Shown: positions 1-7,439 of the stretch, one piece after another
Layout of the letters: each line of letters begins with the position of its first letter
Position numbering within the stretch: position 1 is the first letter of the stretch
Assembly: GCA_902794535.1 (NCBI GenBank)
Contig: CADBHQ010000014.1
Location: forward strand, 1 to 52,637
Reading direction: 5' to 3'
DNA length: 52,637 nt
DNA from: Fibrobacter succinogenes
GTDB taxonomy: Bacteria; Fibrobacterota; Fibrobacteria; Fibrobacterales; Fibrobacteraceae
Translations under genes and position numbers: made by a program
The notes under the pieces: model-generated
What the model saw: the letters and a program-made list of their open reading frames with translations, nothing else
Databases searched by the model: none
Told to the model about the DNA's origin: nothing

Positions 1-1
1 C

Positions 2-1180
2 CGCAAGATCGGCAAGGAAATGGACCTCTACCACATCGAAGACCATTCTCCGGGCATGGTGTTCTGGCACCCGAAGGGCACCAAGATGGTGAACGCCCTG
101 AAGGACTACATCCGCGGTAAGATTGACCGTCGTGGCTACCTCGAAGTGATTACGCCGGAAATCGTGAACAAGACTTTGTGGATCAAGTCCGGCCACGCTG
201 ACAAGTACAACGAGAACATGTTCAAGACGCTGGCTGGCGACGTGGAAATGGCCGTGAAGCCGATGAACTGCCCCTGCCACATCCAGATTTTCAATACGGG
301 TCTCCGCAGCTGGCGTGACCTTCCGATGCGTCTTGCCGAATTCGGTAAGTGCCACCGTTACGAACCTGCCGGTACCATGCACGGCCTGATGCGCGTGCGC
401 GGCTTTGTGCAGGACGACGCTCACATCTTCTGTACCGAAGACCAGATTGCAAGCGAAGTGGCCGACTTCTGCGCCCTCGTCAAGGAAATCTACCACGACT
501 TCGGTTTCGACGATATCGTGGTGAAGTTCTCCACCCGCCCGGAAAAGCGCGTGGGTTCCGACGAAATCTGGGACAAGGCTGAAGCCGCCCTCGCCGAAGC
601 CACCAAGCTCGCCGGTCTCGACTACATCCTGAACCCGGGCGAAGGCGCCTTCTATGGCCCGAAGCTCGAATTCACGCTGAAGGACTCCCTCGGTCGTGAC
701 TGGCAGTGCGGTACCATCCAGGTGGACTTCAACCTCCCGCAGCGTCTGGGGGCCGAGTATGTCGGCAAGGACAACCAGAAGCACATTCCGGTGATGTTGC
801 ACCGTGCGGCCGTGGGTTCCATCGAACGCTTCCTCGGTATTCTTATCGAAGAATTCATGGGCGATTTCCCGCTGTGGCTCGCTCCGGTTCAGGCCCGCGT
901 GCTTCCGATTTCCGAGAAGTTCGTTGACTACGCTAAGTCCGTGGAACGCGAACTCGTGAACGCCGGCGTCCGCGTGGAAGTCGACGAATCCAACGAAAAG
1001 CTCGGCTACAAGATCCGCCAGTGCGAACTGCAGAAGATTCCGTACCTCCTGATCGTCGGCGAGAAGGAAGTTGCCGATGGTGTTGTCTCTGTGCGTAAGC
1101 GCAAGGACGGCGATAAGGGTTCCATGAAGGTTGCCGACTTCCTCAAGATGACGGAAGACGACAGAAAAGTCGTCCGTTAG
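2..1180 (+). CDS. thrS: Threonyl-tRNA synthetase, 3' part (5' end outside window)
   Basis: Class II aminoacyl-tRNA synthetase that charges tRNA-Thr with threonine in the cytoplasm. The reading frame is open from base 2, so the N-terminal editing domains lie upstream of the window. Visible are the catalytic core with the zinc-ligand segment MNCPCH, the motif 2 region around FGKCHRYEPAGTMHGLMRVR with the conserved FVQDDAHIFC that follows, the motif 3 region HRAAVGSIERFLGILIEE, and the C-terminal anticodon-binding domain starting near PLWLAPVQARVLPIS. The end RKVVR is followed by a strong terminator. A second, diverged copy of the last ~40 codons sits just downstream (1322-1441), which is unusual for a single-copy housekeeping gene. 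The family call is certain from the motifs. Confidence 0.97.
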   Translation, partial: RKIGKEMDLYHIEDHSPGMVFWHPKGTKMVNALKDYIRGKIDRRGYLEVITPEIVNKTLWIKSGHADKYNENMFKTLAGDVEMAVKPMNCPCHIQIFNTGLRSWRDLPMRLAEFGKCHRYEPAGTMHGLMRVRGFVQDDAHIFCTEDQIASEVADFCALVKEIYHDFGFDDIVVKFSTRPEKRVGSDEIWDKAEAALAEATKLAGLDYILNPGEGAFYGPKLEFTLKDSLGRDWQCGTIQVDFNLPQRLGAEYVGKDNQKHIPVMLHRAAVGSIERFLGILIEEFMGDFPLWLAPVQARVLPISEKFVDYAKSVERELVNAGVRVEVDESNEKLGYKIRQCELQKIPYLLIVGEKEVADGVVSVRKRKDGDKGSMKVADFLKMTEDDRKVVR

Positions 1181-1202
1181 TCAATAACCGAATGTCATTT
1201 GC

Positions 1203-1235
1203 AAACGTAGGTTCCTTCGAGCCTACGTTTTTTTT
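1203..1235 (+). terminator. Rho-independent terminator of thrS
   Basis: Perfect 9-bp stem AAACGTAGG/CCTACGTTT with a 10-nt loop, followed by a run of eight T, 22 bases after the thrS stop codon. Confidence 0.9.
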
Positions 1236-1243
1236 GTTGGCGA

Positions 1244-1322
1244 CAACCGCCCAAGGCGAGAGCAGCGGGCAAACGCATTTGCCCATTGCCGAGCCGCTGC
1301 GGTTGGGACTCCGTAGGAGTCC
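1244..1322. repeat. Nested intergenic hairpins between thrS and the thrS relic
   Basis: An outer arm pair CAACCGC (1244-1250) / GCGGTTG (1299-1305) encloses an inner perfect stem GGGCAAA (1267-1273) / TTTGCCC (1278-1284). It is followed at once by a second palindrome GGACTCC-GTA-GGAGTCC (1306-1322). The second palindrome ends exactly where similarity to thrS begins in the downstream relic. The function is unknown; it could be a palindromic repeat element or a recombination scar. Confidence 0.6.
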
Positions 1323-1441
1323 AAAAGGAACAGGCTGAAGGTGTTATCGCTGTCAACAAGAGAAAGGAAGGCGACAAGGGTCAAATGACCGTTGCCCAGT
1401 TCCTGGAAATGACCGCTGAAGACCGCAAGGTCGTTCGCTAA
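1322..1441 (+). pseudogene. Relic of a second thrS: last 39 codons and stop
   Basis: Read in frame from base 1322 the DNA encodes QKEQAEGVIAVNKRKEGD followed by KGQMTVAQFLEMTAEDRKVVR and a stop. This aligns without gaps to the end of the complete thrS upstream (KRKDGDKGSMKVADFLKMTEDDRKVVR), with about 21 of the last 31 residues identical. No start codon, catalytic core or ribosome binding site is present, so it cannot be an active gene. The divergence is too large for a recent tandem duplication. More likely the incoming or resident thrS was replaced by recombination and the old 3' end was left behind with its own terminator (1493-1527). The alignment is seen directly; the replacement history is inference. 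Confidence 0.85.
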
Positions 1442-1492
1442 TCGCCTAATATGTCATGCCGGACACTGTTCCGGCATCACCTTTTAAATTTG

Positions 1493-1527
1493 AAACGCAG
1501 ACTCTCCCCGAGCCTGCGTTTTATTTT
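1493..1527 (+). terminator. Terminator belonging to the thrS relic
   Basis: Stem AAACGCAG (1493-1500) / CTGCGTTT (1514-1521) followed by TTATTTT. It has the same layout as the intact thrS terminator but a different arm sequence. Another hairpin, ATGCCGGA/TCCGGCAT, lies just before it (1456-1477). Confidence 0.8.
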
Positions 1528-1872
1528 CTATTTCTTTATATATCGCATCAGCTTTGCGATTAACACTTCATCAAAATTTCTTCGGCTATCAATAATTGTA
1601 TGAATGACGACATCTTTTTCTCGAATTTCATACACAATACGATACAAACCCTGAATGATTTCTCTATACCGTTCAATACCTTGTCTGTATAATTCGGGAA
1701 CGATTCTTCCGCTTTCGGGAAAATGCGACAAGGAGAGGATGTTGTCTTCAAATTGAGTAATGACAGATTCAACATAAGATTTGTTTAACGACTCATAGTA
1801 AGCAATGATTTCGTTCAAATCTTCTTTTGCGAATTGTGAAACGACAACGTTGTAAAAATCATTTTCCGACAT
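1528..1872 (-). CDS. ParE/RelE-superfamily toxin of a type II toxin-antitoxin pair
   Basis: This 114-residue protein has the features of the RelE/ParE fold: an N-terminal beta strand and helix (VVVSQFAKEDLNEIIAYYESL), then the core YREIIQGLYRIVYEIREKDVVIHTIID followed by RRNF. This central RIVYEI-VVIHTIID-SRR pattern is the usual ParE/RelE signature. Members either poison gyrase (ParE) or cleave mRNA on ribosomes (RelE); the sequence does not settle which. Its start overlaps the 3' end of the antitoxin gene by 14 bases, so the two are co-transcribed and probably translationally coupled, the usual antitoxin-first order. It ends right against the terminator of the thrS relic. Confidence 0.88.
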   Translation of the reverse strand: MSENDFYNVVVSQFAKEDLNEIIAYYESLNKSYVESVITQFEDNILSLSHFPESGRIVPELYRQGIERYREIIQGLYRIVYEIREKDVVIHTIIDSRRNFDEVLIAKLMRYIKK

Positions 1873-2140
1873 TGTACTTCCGCCTTAAATCCTGAAAAAC
1901 CATCGTCGCCGGTTCTGTCCGTCCTGCTTGGACATCCTTTTCCGAAAGTTGAATGATTTTTAGAAGGCTGAAGGCTTTCTTCATGTCTTGGTATGTCTCG
2001 ACATCAACAAGAACCGCCCGAGATTTTCCATTCTGGGTTATTACCATCGGTTCCCTGCGATCGTTCACAAAATTCATCACATCGTCGATGTTGGAACTGA
2101 CGTAAGAATCGGGCTTTATGCATTCGCACACATCAAGCAT
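1859..2140 (-). CDS. Phd/YefM-type antitoxin
   Basis: This 93-residue protein starts MLDVCECIKPDSYVSSNIDD. Its central block VMNFVNDRREPMVITQNGKSR, followed by AVLVDVETYQDM, is the classical Phd/YefM DNA-binding fold. The C-terminal tail should wrap the toxin encoded downstream. I chose the ATG at 2140 because AGGAG lies 6 bases before it. A longer frame exists up to 2197, but its extra 19 residues precede that ribosome site and do not match the family. Such antitoxins normally repress their own operon, so an operator is expected just upstream (about 2141-2200). Confidence 0.88.
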   Translation of the reverse strand: MLDVCECIKPDSYVSSNIDDVMNFVNDRREPMVITQNGKSRAVLVDVETYQDMKKAFSLLKIIQLSEKDVQAGRTEPATMVFQDLRRKYNVGK

Positions 2141-2429
2141 GATTGACTCCTGTCTATAAACTTCCCTAAATATACCTTTTTCGCCTATCAAAGGCAAGTT
2201 TTAAGGGGGTTATAAAAACAATCTGGGCTTTTATACGACTTCTTGTATCGACGGTAATAGGCCTCATATTCTTAAAAATAAAACAAAAATGTCGAATACG
2301 CAATAAAAACGGCGTTTTTTTACAAACTTTTCATCTGAATTTAAAATATGATACAAATGTGTTTCATAAAAAGTCCGACAGCAATAAACGTGATTTTGTG
2401 AGGTTCCGTCATGCCGCAGCCAAATTAGG

Positions 2430-2456
2430 TATATTTCTGAGAGTGGATCTTCGGAG
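2430..2456 (+). promoter_or_regulatory. Promoter-like box and ribosome site before the lipoprotein operon
   Basis: The box TATATTTC (2430-2437) resembles the Bacteroidetes -7 element TAnnTTTG. GGAGG (2452-2456) lies 9 bases before the ATG at 2466. The rest of 2198-2429 is AT-rich with no gene. Confidence 0.45.
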
Positions 2457-2465
2457 GCTATTTTG

Positions 2466-3296
2466 ATGAAAAGTCCTTTTGATAAAATCCTATTTCTGCT
2501 ATGTATGGTTGCTGTTCTGGCGGCATGTTCGGCGGAATCTAGTAGTGCAGATGCAAAGAGTGTCGAAGAAGGTGACGATTATGTGTTAAAGCATGTTCAA
2601 ATGTATCGCATCCTTGGGCCACAGGGGGATACTTCTGTGTGGAACGCGTCTAATTGCCATGTCGGTGATTCGACTTTCTCGTGTACCCAAGTGACAAATG
2701 TGGATTGTTACATTTTTCATACGTCCTATATAGAGATTTGTTATGATTCTAATAAAGTTGAAATTCCTTGTTTGCAAAAAGATACTTTATATGATACGAC
2801 TGTTGCGGATTTGAATTTTGGGCCGAATGCGCGAATGGACTACATACCCTATGCAAAAATTTCAGAATTCAATCGCGATTCCGTAAAGAGTCTTTTCTCG
2901 GAATTGTCAGGGGAAACTTGCAAGTTGCTGGTTAGTTATTCGTCGAATTATTTTCTTGAAGCGGTAGGGCTTCCCGACAGTTTAACCTTGTTGAAAACAG
3001 ATGAGTACAGGCTTGGAACATACCGCTCGGATTACAGTCAAATTATTGGCTTGCTTGCATACCGGGACTCCACGGGAACCGAGAAATGTGGAATTTCAAA
3101 AGCTGAAACGCGTATTACTTATGATCGGGGGGCCTGCTTCTATTATAGTTTGCCTAATGAACCCAAACGAATACAATATGTTCTATACAACAATACGTCA
3201 AAGTCTTTTCGCGATACGACTATTTCTTGGAAGTTGGTGTATCGCGACGAATATGGCCGTGGCGATACACTTGACATGACAACGAAATTTAAATGA
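2466..3296 (+). CDS. Putative lipoprotein of unknown function
   Basis: The product is 276 residues. A lipobox (VAVLAAC) about 20 residues from the start predicts cleavage before Cys and lipid anchoring, followed by a Ser-rich tether (SAESSSADAKS). The mature part has no family I recognise; it contains several cysteine pairs (NCHVGDSTFSC, CYIF, CYDSNKVEIPC) that suggest disulfides in an envelope protein. The ATG at 2466 is preferred over the TTG three bases earlier because GGAGG is spaced better. It is the first of four adjacent plus-strand genes for exported proteins (2466-5773) with AT-rich composition unlike the flanking thrS and pheA regions, so they may form one operon of recent or fast-evolving genes. 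Confidence 0.75.
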   Translation: MKSPFDKILFLLCMVAVLAACSAESSSADAKSVEEGDDYVLKHVQMYRILGPQGDTSVWNASNCHVGDSTFSCTQVTNVDCYIFHTSYIEICYDSNKVEIPCLQKDTLYDTTVADLNFGPNARMDYIPYAKISEFNRDSVKSLFSELSGETCKLLVSYSSNYFLEAVGLPDSLTLLKTDEYRLGTYRSDYSQIIGLLAYRDSTGTEKCGISKAETRITYDRGACFYYSLPNEPKRIQYVLYNNTSKSFRDTTISWKLVYRDEYGRGDTLDMTTKFK

Positions 3297-3297
3297 T

Positions 3298-4584
3298 TTG
3301 ATAAAAAAGTCGTTTATGAAATGTCTGTCGCTTCCTGTTTCCGTAATCCTTTTGCTTGCAGGTCTAGCTTTTGCCAATGAAAGCAACCACCGGGGCAACC
3401 GCAGTATTTGCGGATTGTCTTCAGTCTGGTCCTATGACACCGATGAAGAAACTCAGAAAAAGATGGCTCAATCCCAAAAGCGAGAAGACAGTTTTGTCAA
3501 GTATGCAAAAAAGTTCTACCCAAGAACAAAGGCTAGGCTGAATGCAGTGCAAGACTCGTCGCAGAACGCACCAGTTTTTGGCTCTATCGTCAAGAAAAAG
3601 ATTCTTGACAAGGACATTGAAGATGTTTTTCCAAAATATTCCGAGTCGTTTGCGAAATGGTGCAATGATAAAAAACAGGAATATAAAGCGAATGTCGCCA
3701 AGGCATCGTTAGAGACGCAGGAAACTTTTGAAGATTATAACGAAATTTCTACAGGATTCGGTTCACAATGTTTTCTGCTGCATATGGTGATTGACGTTAA
3801 ACAGAAATATGATGTCGAAACGAAAAAATGGATTGCTCCATCACCTGAAGAAAAACGCAAGACATTTTTTAAGTTCCTTTATCGGGGAGCATCTGCGGAA
3901 ATCGATTCTGCGAAATCAGATTCTGCCGTTGCATTATTTGAAAAGGATTTTTTTCTTCCAGGGCCTACAGGAAACCGCATTTTCTTTGATGACGGCTGGA
4001 CTCCCGTGCTTACGAAGAAGGAATTATTGTCCGTCAGCGACTCATTTGGGGATTCTTTGGCGTTTGTCCCTTTTCAGGTTGGCGGCCCGCTTCCTATAAA
4101 TAAAAATTTGAGCCTGAAAAAGAAAATTTTAACCCATTTGGAAAATGGTGAATTTGATTCTATTCCGCCGCTGATAGACGAAAGCATGCACTATGCCGAT
4201 ACGGTGCATTTTCTTTTGTATAGACAGCTGTATTCCGAAAAGGAGTATTACGGCCTTTCGTTCTTGACTCGCCGATTCGATATGATTCTGAATAGAGACC
4301 GTAGCCGTTATTACCGCCCTGAAACGGTGGTTATGCATCGCCCATTAAGTAAAATCGATAAATGGATTTACGAAAATCTTGACAAGCATATCGACCAAAC
4401 CCGTCTGGATTCGTCGCTTATCATTGCCAATTACAGCCGCCGTGCAGACTATATTATTCGCGAACAATACGAAAGATTCAAGGAACGGCACTTGCCTAAC
4501 CGTTCGGGTGTTGTCAGGTACGTAAGGGATAGCGACGTGAAAGCAGTGGAATATGAAGTAAAGTTACCCAAGAACAAGAGGTGA
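3298..4584 (+). CDS. Putative secreted protein of unknown function
   Basis: The frame opens with TTG at 3298, one base after the previous stop, and contains an ATG at 3316. Either start gives an N-terminal signal peptide (CLSLPVSVILLLAGLAFA) with likely cleavage after AFA. With the TTG start the product has extra positive charge (MIKKSF) that suits a signal peptide, but no clear Shine-Dalgarno is present for either. The mature ~400 residues are charged and mainly helical in look, with no motif I recognise. The tight spacing to the preceding lipoprotein gene suggests co-transcription. It is a real coding region by length, signal peptide and codon pattern; its function is unknown. Confidence 0.72.
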   Translation: MIKKSFMKCLSLPVSVILLLAGLAFANESNHRGNRSICGLSSVWSYDTDEETQKKMAQSQKREDSFVKYAKKFYPRTKARLNAVQDSSQNAPVFGSIVKKKILDKDIEDVFPKYSESFAKWCNDKKQEYKANVAKASLETQETFEDYNEISTGFGSQCFLLHMVIDVKQKYDVETKKWIAPSPEEKRKTFFKFLYRGASAEIDSAKSDSAVALFEKDFFLPGPTGNRIFFDDGWTPVLTKKELLSVSDSFGDSLAFVPFQVGGPLPINKNLSLKKKILTHLENGEFDSIPPLIDESMHYADTVHFLLYRQLYSEKEYYGLSFLTRRFDMILNRDRSRYYRPETVVMHRPLSKIDKWIYENLDKHIDQTRLDSSLIIANYSRRADYIIREQYERFKERHLPNRSGVVRYVRDSDVKAVEYEVKLPKNKR

Positions 4585-4615
4585 TAGGGCGTTGAAAATA
4601 AGTTATTTTTATAAT

Positions 4616-5242
4616 ATGAAGCATCTGCCTGTAGTTCGAATATTTCTTCTAGCGGTCCTGTTGTTCCTTGTCGGGTGTGCGGATGATAATTCGTCTGCAC
4701 CCGAAGAAGATTCTCGCTTCAAGATGGAACTGGGAGAATTTACCTATGGTGAGTTCAAGGTTCGTACTCCCGCGTATCCTGTTTTTGAACATGTTGGCAA
4801 TGGATATGACATTCTTGCCATTGGCAACAGCCCAAAAGGCCGCGTAATGCGGCTTGAGAAATCTCCGTGCAGCGGTGCCGACACTTCTCTAATTTTTAGG
4901 GCTTTCTGCAACGGAGTCCCTTGCGAAGGGTATCCTGCTCAGACTATAAACTTCTATCCATTTGAAGGAAGTTATCAGACACTTGTGAACGCTCCTTCAA
5001 ACGAAGATTATGACGCTGACAAAGATGGTCGTTTGCTTGTTTTTACTGCAGAAATTGATAAGGCAGGATTCTACAAGGACGTTCAAGTGGTTGCGATGCC
5101 CCAAAATGCTGAATTGCGTGTAGAAAAAATTACTTGTAAATTCCCTATTCCAAAAGTTGATGTCTCGGATACGTTAACTGTTAAAAACGCGATGTCTTCC
5201 GGTTTGATGGGCGGATTGTTTAATGAAAACGGTGTTTTTTGA
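4616..5242 (+). CDS. Putative lipoprotein of unknown function
   Basis: The product is 208 residues, beginning MKHLPVVRIFLLAVLLFLVG then Cys, with the lipobox FLVGC, and followed by DDNSSAPEEDSR as a short flexible tether. I chose the ATG at 4616 over an in-frame TTG at 4592. The ATG yields a compact signal peptide, and a TATTTTT box ends 5 bases before it, the arrangement seen at other starts in this window that lack a ribosome site. The mature domain is beta-rich in appearance with CSGADTSLIFRAFCNGVPC as a cysteine cluster. No known family is recognised. It sits 31 bases after its upstream neighbour and 9 before the next lipoprotein gene. Confidence 0.72.
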   Translation: MKHLPVVRIFLLAVLLFLVGCADDNSSAPEEDSRFKMELGEFTYGEFKVRTPAYPVFEHVGNGYDILAIGNSPKGRVMRLEKSPCSGADTSLIFRAFCNGVPCEGYPAQTINFYPFEGSYQTLVNAPSNEDYDADKDGRLLVFTAEIDKAGFYKDVQVVAMPQNAELRVEKITCKFPIPKVDVSDTLTVKNAMSSGLMGGLFNENGVF

Positions 5243-5251
5243 TAAAGACCT

Positions 5252-5773
5252 ATGAAAATAAAAATTCTTTTTTTCATTGTTATCTCTTTAGAACTTCTTG
5301 TCGGATGCACTGATTCCGCATCCAGTTCGTCGGAAGAAAAGAATCCTACGCTATATACTTCGGTGGTTCTTGGAAAGTGTGCGGACGCTTCCTCATCCAG
5401 TTCGTCGGATATTGAGAAGAAGATTTCGCCGCTAATTGTTGGTTATGATGAACATTCAGCTGTTTATTTAGGCGATTGCTTAGGTTGCTTTGACTTGACT
5501 CTTTACGCTTTAGATTATTGTGACGTTTCCGCTGATGTAGCTTTAGATTTTGTAGATGATACTCTGTTTATTTCTTATGTAAATGTGCAAGAGGCTTCCA
5601 AGTGCACCTGTTATTCCTCCCATGATTTCAAGGTTCCATCAGTGAATTATAGGTATGTCAAATTTAATGAACAAGTTTTTTATGTTGTTGCATCGAACAT
5701 AGCGGGAGTCTGCTTAAATACAGGGGAATATAAAAAAGGTTATTGCGTCGAGAACGGACCGACGCATTTGTAA
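5252..5773 (+). CDS. Small lipoprotein of a family shared with 14913-15902
   Basis: The product is 173 residues. The signal peptide MKIKILFFIVISLELLVG ends at lipobox Cys, followed by a Ser-rich linker with two SSSS runs. The mature part has a block VVLGKCADAS, then KCTCYSSHDFKVPSVNYRYV followed by KFNEQVFYVV. The same arrangement (LTLGKCLDHG; SCSCIKDHWFTINADDADA then KYFKYSGEVFEI) occurs in the longer lipoprotein encoded at 14913-15902, so the two share a domain with a paired CxC motif. The function is unknown; the anchoring and cysteines point to the outer envelope. It is the last gene of the 2466-5773 cluster. Confidence 0.72.
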   Translation: MKIKILFFIVISLELLVGCTDSASSSSEEKNPTLYTSVVLGKCADASSSSSSDIEKKISPLIVGYDEHSAVYLGDCLGCFDLTLYALDYCDVSADVALDFVDDTLFISYVNVQEASKCTCYSSHDFKVPSVNYRYVKFNEQVFYVVASNIAGVCLNTGEYKKGYCVENGPTHL

Positions 5774-5804
5774 TTGTGATTCTGCGTTAGGGATAGTGAC
5801 CCCT

Positions 5805-5838
5805 TGGGAACAAGACTCGCGAAGCGAGGCTTGGTTCT
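5805..5838. repeat. Intergenic palindrome
   Basis: Inner stem CTCGC-GAA-GCGAG (5816-5828), extended outward by AAG/CTT and GAAC/GGTTC. It lies in the 155-bp gap between convergent genes 5252-5773 and 5929-6705 and has no T-run, so it is not an obvious terminator. Confidence 0.5.
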
Positions 5839-5928
5839 GGGAGGTGAGCGGCAAGCGTATGCGCAGCCGATTGCCCCCAGAATATAGCCCGACCCACACG
5901 ATAGTGCGGGGAACGCCCATGCAAACTT

Positions 5929-6705
5929 TTACTTCTTCCCGGCCTTTGGTACTGCGGGCTTCCCGGCAGCGGTTTTGCCTGCCGCGGCCTTCAGCTTCTT
6001 GAATTCGGCCTGGGCCTTGCGCATGTCGGCCATGAAGGTTTCGTTTGTATGCAAGCTCGGGTAGGCGCCCGAGACAAGAACCTTGGAGGCGTCCACGTCG
6101 CTTTGCCAATGGAAGCCTGCGATTACGCGGCTCTGCCCCCATTCGTAGGCGTATTTCAGCAGGGCATCCTGGGCTGCCGGGTTCACTTCACAAAGCAGCA
6201 ACGCCATCGCCCACGCACGAATGGTATGTCCTGACGGATAGGATCCATTTGTTCTTAGTCTTTCTTCTTCGGCGGGGACAAGCGTCGGTTCGTTAAAGCG
6301 GTCGTAAGGACGGCGCCTCATGTAGTGCCTTTTGGCCTTGCTTCCCACCTGTTTGAGCGTCCGGATTCCGCGTTCAAGCAGGTTCATGATGGCAGGCGTC
6401 TTCTTTGCCGATATTTCCATCCCGAAAGGTTCACTGAACATTGCGGCCATCTCTTCGACGGTTTCTGCCGCCTGTGCCACCGCAAGGGCTGCACGGGCAG
6501 AGTCTAGACGCATCGTTTTACCCCACATGTACTGCGAGATGTCGTACATGAACTGCGGCGACATGGTATCGGGGGGTGCCGGGTAATAGTTCAGCGCGTC
6601 CGGAAGCGCATCGGCTTCCACATAGGGTTTGACATCGGCAGCAAAACTGCACAGGACAGCCCCACACAAGGCAATCGCGACTAAGGTTTTCTTGATAATG
6701 TTCAT
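5929..6705 (-). CDS. Class A acid phosphatase / PAP2 family, exported
   Basis: This periplasmic phosphatase has 258 residues and starts MNIIKKTLVAIALCGAVLCS as signal peptide. The three-part PAP2 signature is complete: KRHYMRRRP (K-x6-RP), then SYPSGHT (PSGH), then GQSRVIAGFHWQSD (SR-x5-H-x3-D). This arrangement, and the soluble exported form without multiple membrane spans, matches class A non-specific acid phosphatases (PhoN type), which remove phosphate from organic phosphoesters. The C-terminus is a Lys/Ala-rich tail (KKLKAAAGKTAAGKPAVPKA). I chose the ATG at 6705 over the TTG at 6714. The start is only 30 bases from that of the divergent NlpC/P60 gene, so their promoters must overlap. 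Confidence 0.9.
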   Translation of the reverse strand: MNIIKKTLVAIALCGAVLCSFAADVKPYVEADALPDALNYYPAPPDTMSPQFMYDISQYMWGKTMRLDSARAALAVAQAAETVEEMAAMFSEPFGMEISAKKTPAIMNLLERGIRTLKQVGSKAKRHYMRRRPYDRFNEPTLVPAEEERLRTNGSYPSGHTIRAWAMALLLCEVNPAAQDALLKYAYEWGQSRVIAGFHWQSDVDASKVLVSGAYPSLHTNETFMADMRKAQAEFKKLKAAAGKTAAGKPAVPKAGKK

Positions 6706-6735
6706 ACATTTCAAATATTAACTATTTTTCACTTG
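6706..6735. promoter_or_regulatory. 30-bp shared divergent promoter
   Basis: Plus-strand TATTTTTC (6723-6730) ends 6 bases before ATG 6736, counting from its last T of TTT. Minus-strand AATATTTG ends about 7 bases before ATG 6705. Neither gene has a Shine-Dalgarno sequence. Both boxes resemble TAnnTTTG -7 elements, implying leaderless or near-leaderless transcripts from overlapping promoters. Confidence 0.45.
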
Positions 6736-7425
6736 ATGTTTTCTCATTTCAGAACCGTAGTTCCCTTACTAGCCCTACTCTGTTTAGGACTTACGTGTTG
6801 CTCTTTCCCGGTGCGCACGGGCTACGACCGAAACACAGGCGACTACAAGCGTGTGCCCGCAAGCGAAACAGCCTCTACCCCACCTAAAGAAGAATCGCTT
6901 GACGAGAATGAGTTGCAAACGGCCCAAGCCGAATCTCCGGATTCCACAAAACAGGACTCTACGCAGCAAGACTCTACAAGACACCTGAATTCCGTAGAAA
7001 AGGCGCGCGCCGCAATCAATAAGAAAGAGGCTGCCAAGGCCGCTAAAAAGGCAACGCCCAAAAGCGACCTAGAAACCTACGCCAGAAAATGGATGGGAGC
7101 CAAGTACGTTTACGGCAAGGCAACCCGAACCAAAACGGACTGTTCCGGATACGTGATGCAAGTTTACAAGGGCTACTACAATATTGCCCTCGACCATAGC
7201 GCCTCTAAGATGTACAAAGACAGCCGTGGAAAATCGGTGAGCCGCGGCGGCCTAAAAGAAGGCGACCTTGTATTTTTCGGAAGCCTTTGGAAAATCGACC
7301 ACGTGGGCATTTACCTGAGCGGTGGCCGATTTATTCACGCAAGCACCAAGCATGGCGTGATGATTTCGCCCATGCAGGACAAGTACTGGGGCCACAAGTA
7401 CCAAGGCGCGAGAAGATTCAAATAG
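6736..7425 (+). CDS. NlpC/P60 peptidoglycan endopeptidase, lipoprotein-like
   Basis: This cell-wall hydrolase cleaves peptide stems of peptidoglycan. It has a signal peptide (FRTVVPLLALLCLGLTCC) with a plausible lipid-attachment Cys, a disordered Ser/Asp/Gln-rich spacer with repeated DSTKQDSTQQDSTR, and a C-terminal NlpC/P60 domain from about residue 115. The catalytic residues are visible: Cys in TDCSGYV, His in IDHVGIYL, and the third polar residue His in FIHAS. Domain length (~115 residues) is normal. I chose ATG 6736 over the TTG three bases earlier. It precedes pheA by 14 bases, but that gene appears to have its own start-proximal promoter box. Confidence 0.9.
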   Translation: MFSHFRTVVPLLALLCLGLTCCSFPVRTGYDRNTGDYKRVPASETASTPPKEESLDENELQTAQAESPDSTKQDSTQQDSTRHLNSVEKARAAINKKEAAKAAKKATPKSDLETYARKWMGAKYVYGKATRTKTDCSGYVMQVYKGYYNIALDHSASKMYKDSRGKSVSRGGLKEGDLVFFGSLWKIDHVGIYLSGGRFIHASTKHGVMISPMQDKYWGHKYQGARRFK

Positions 7426-7426
7426 T

Positions 7427-7434
7427 TATATTTC
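7427..7434 (+). promoter_or_regulatory. Promoter-like TATATTTC box of pheA
   Basis: TATATTT (7427-7433) lies 6 bases before the pheA ATG at 7440, with no ribosome site between. One of the series of start-proximal boxes in this window. Confidence 0.4.
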
Positions 7435-7439
7435 TACCT

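Noticed and set aside
7287..7439. Longer pheA start
   Set aside because: The extension overlaps the NlpC/P60 gene and has no dehydratase similarity; MKKIAFQGRKGAYS begins at 7440.
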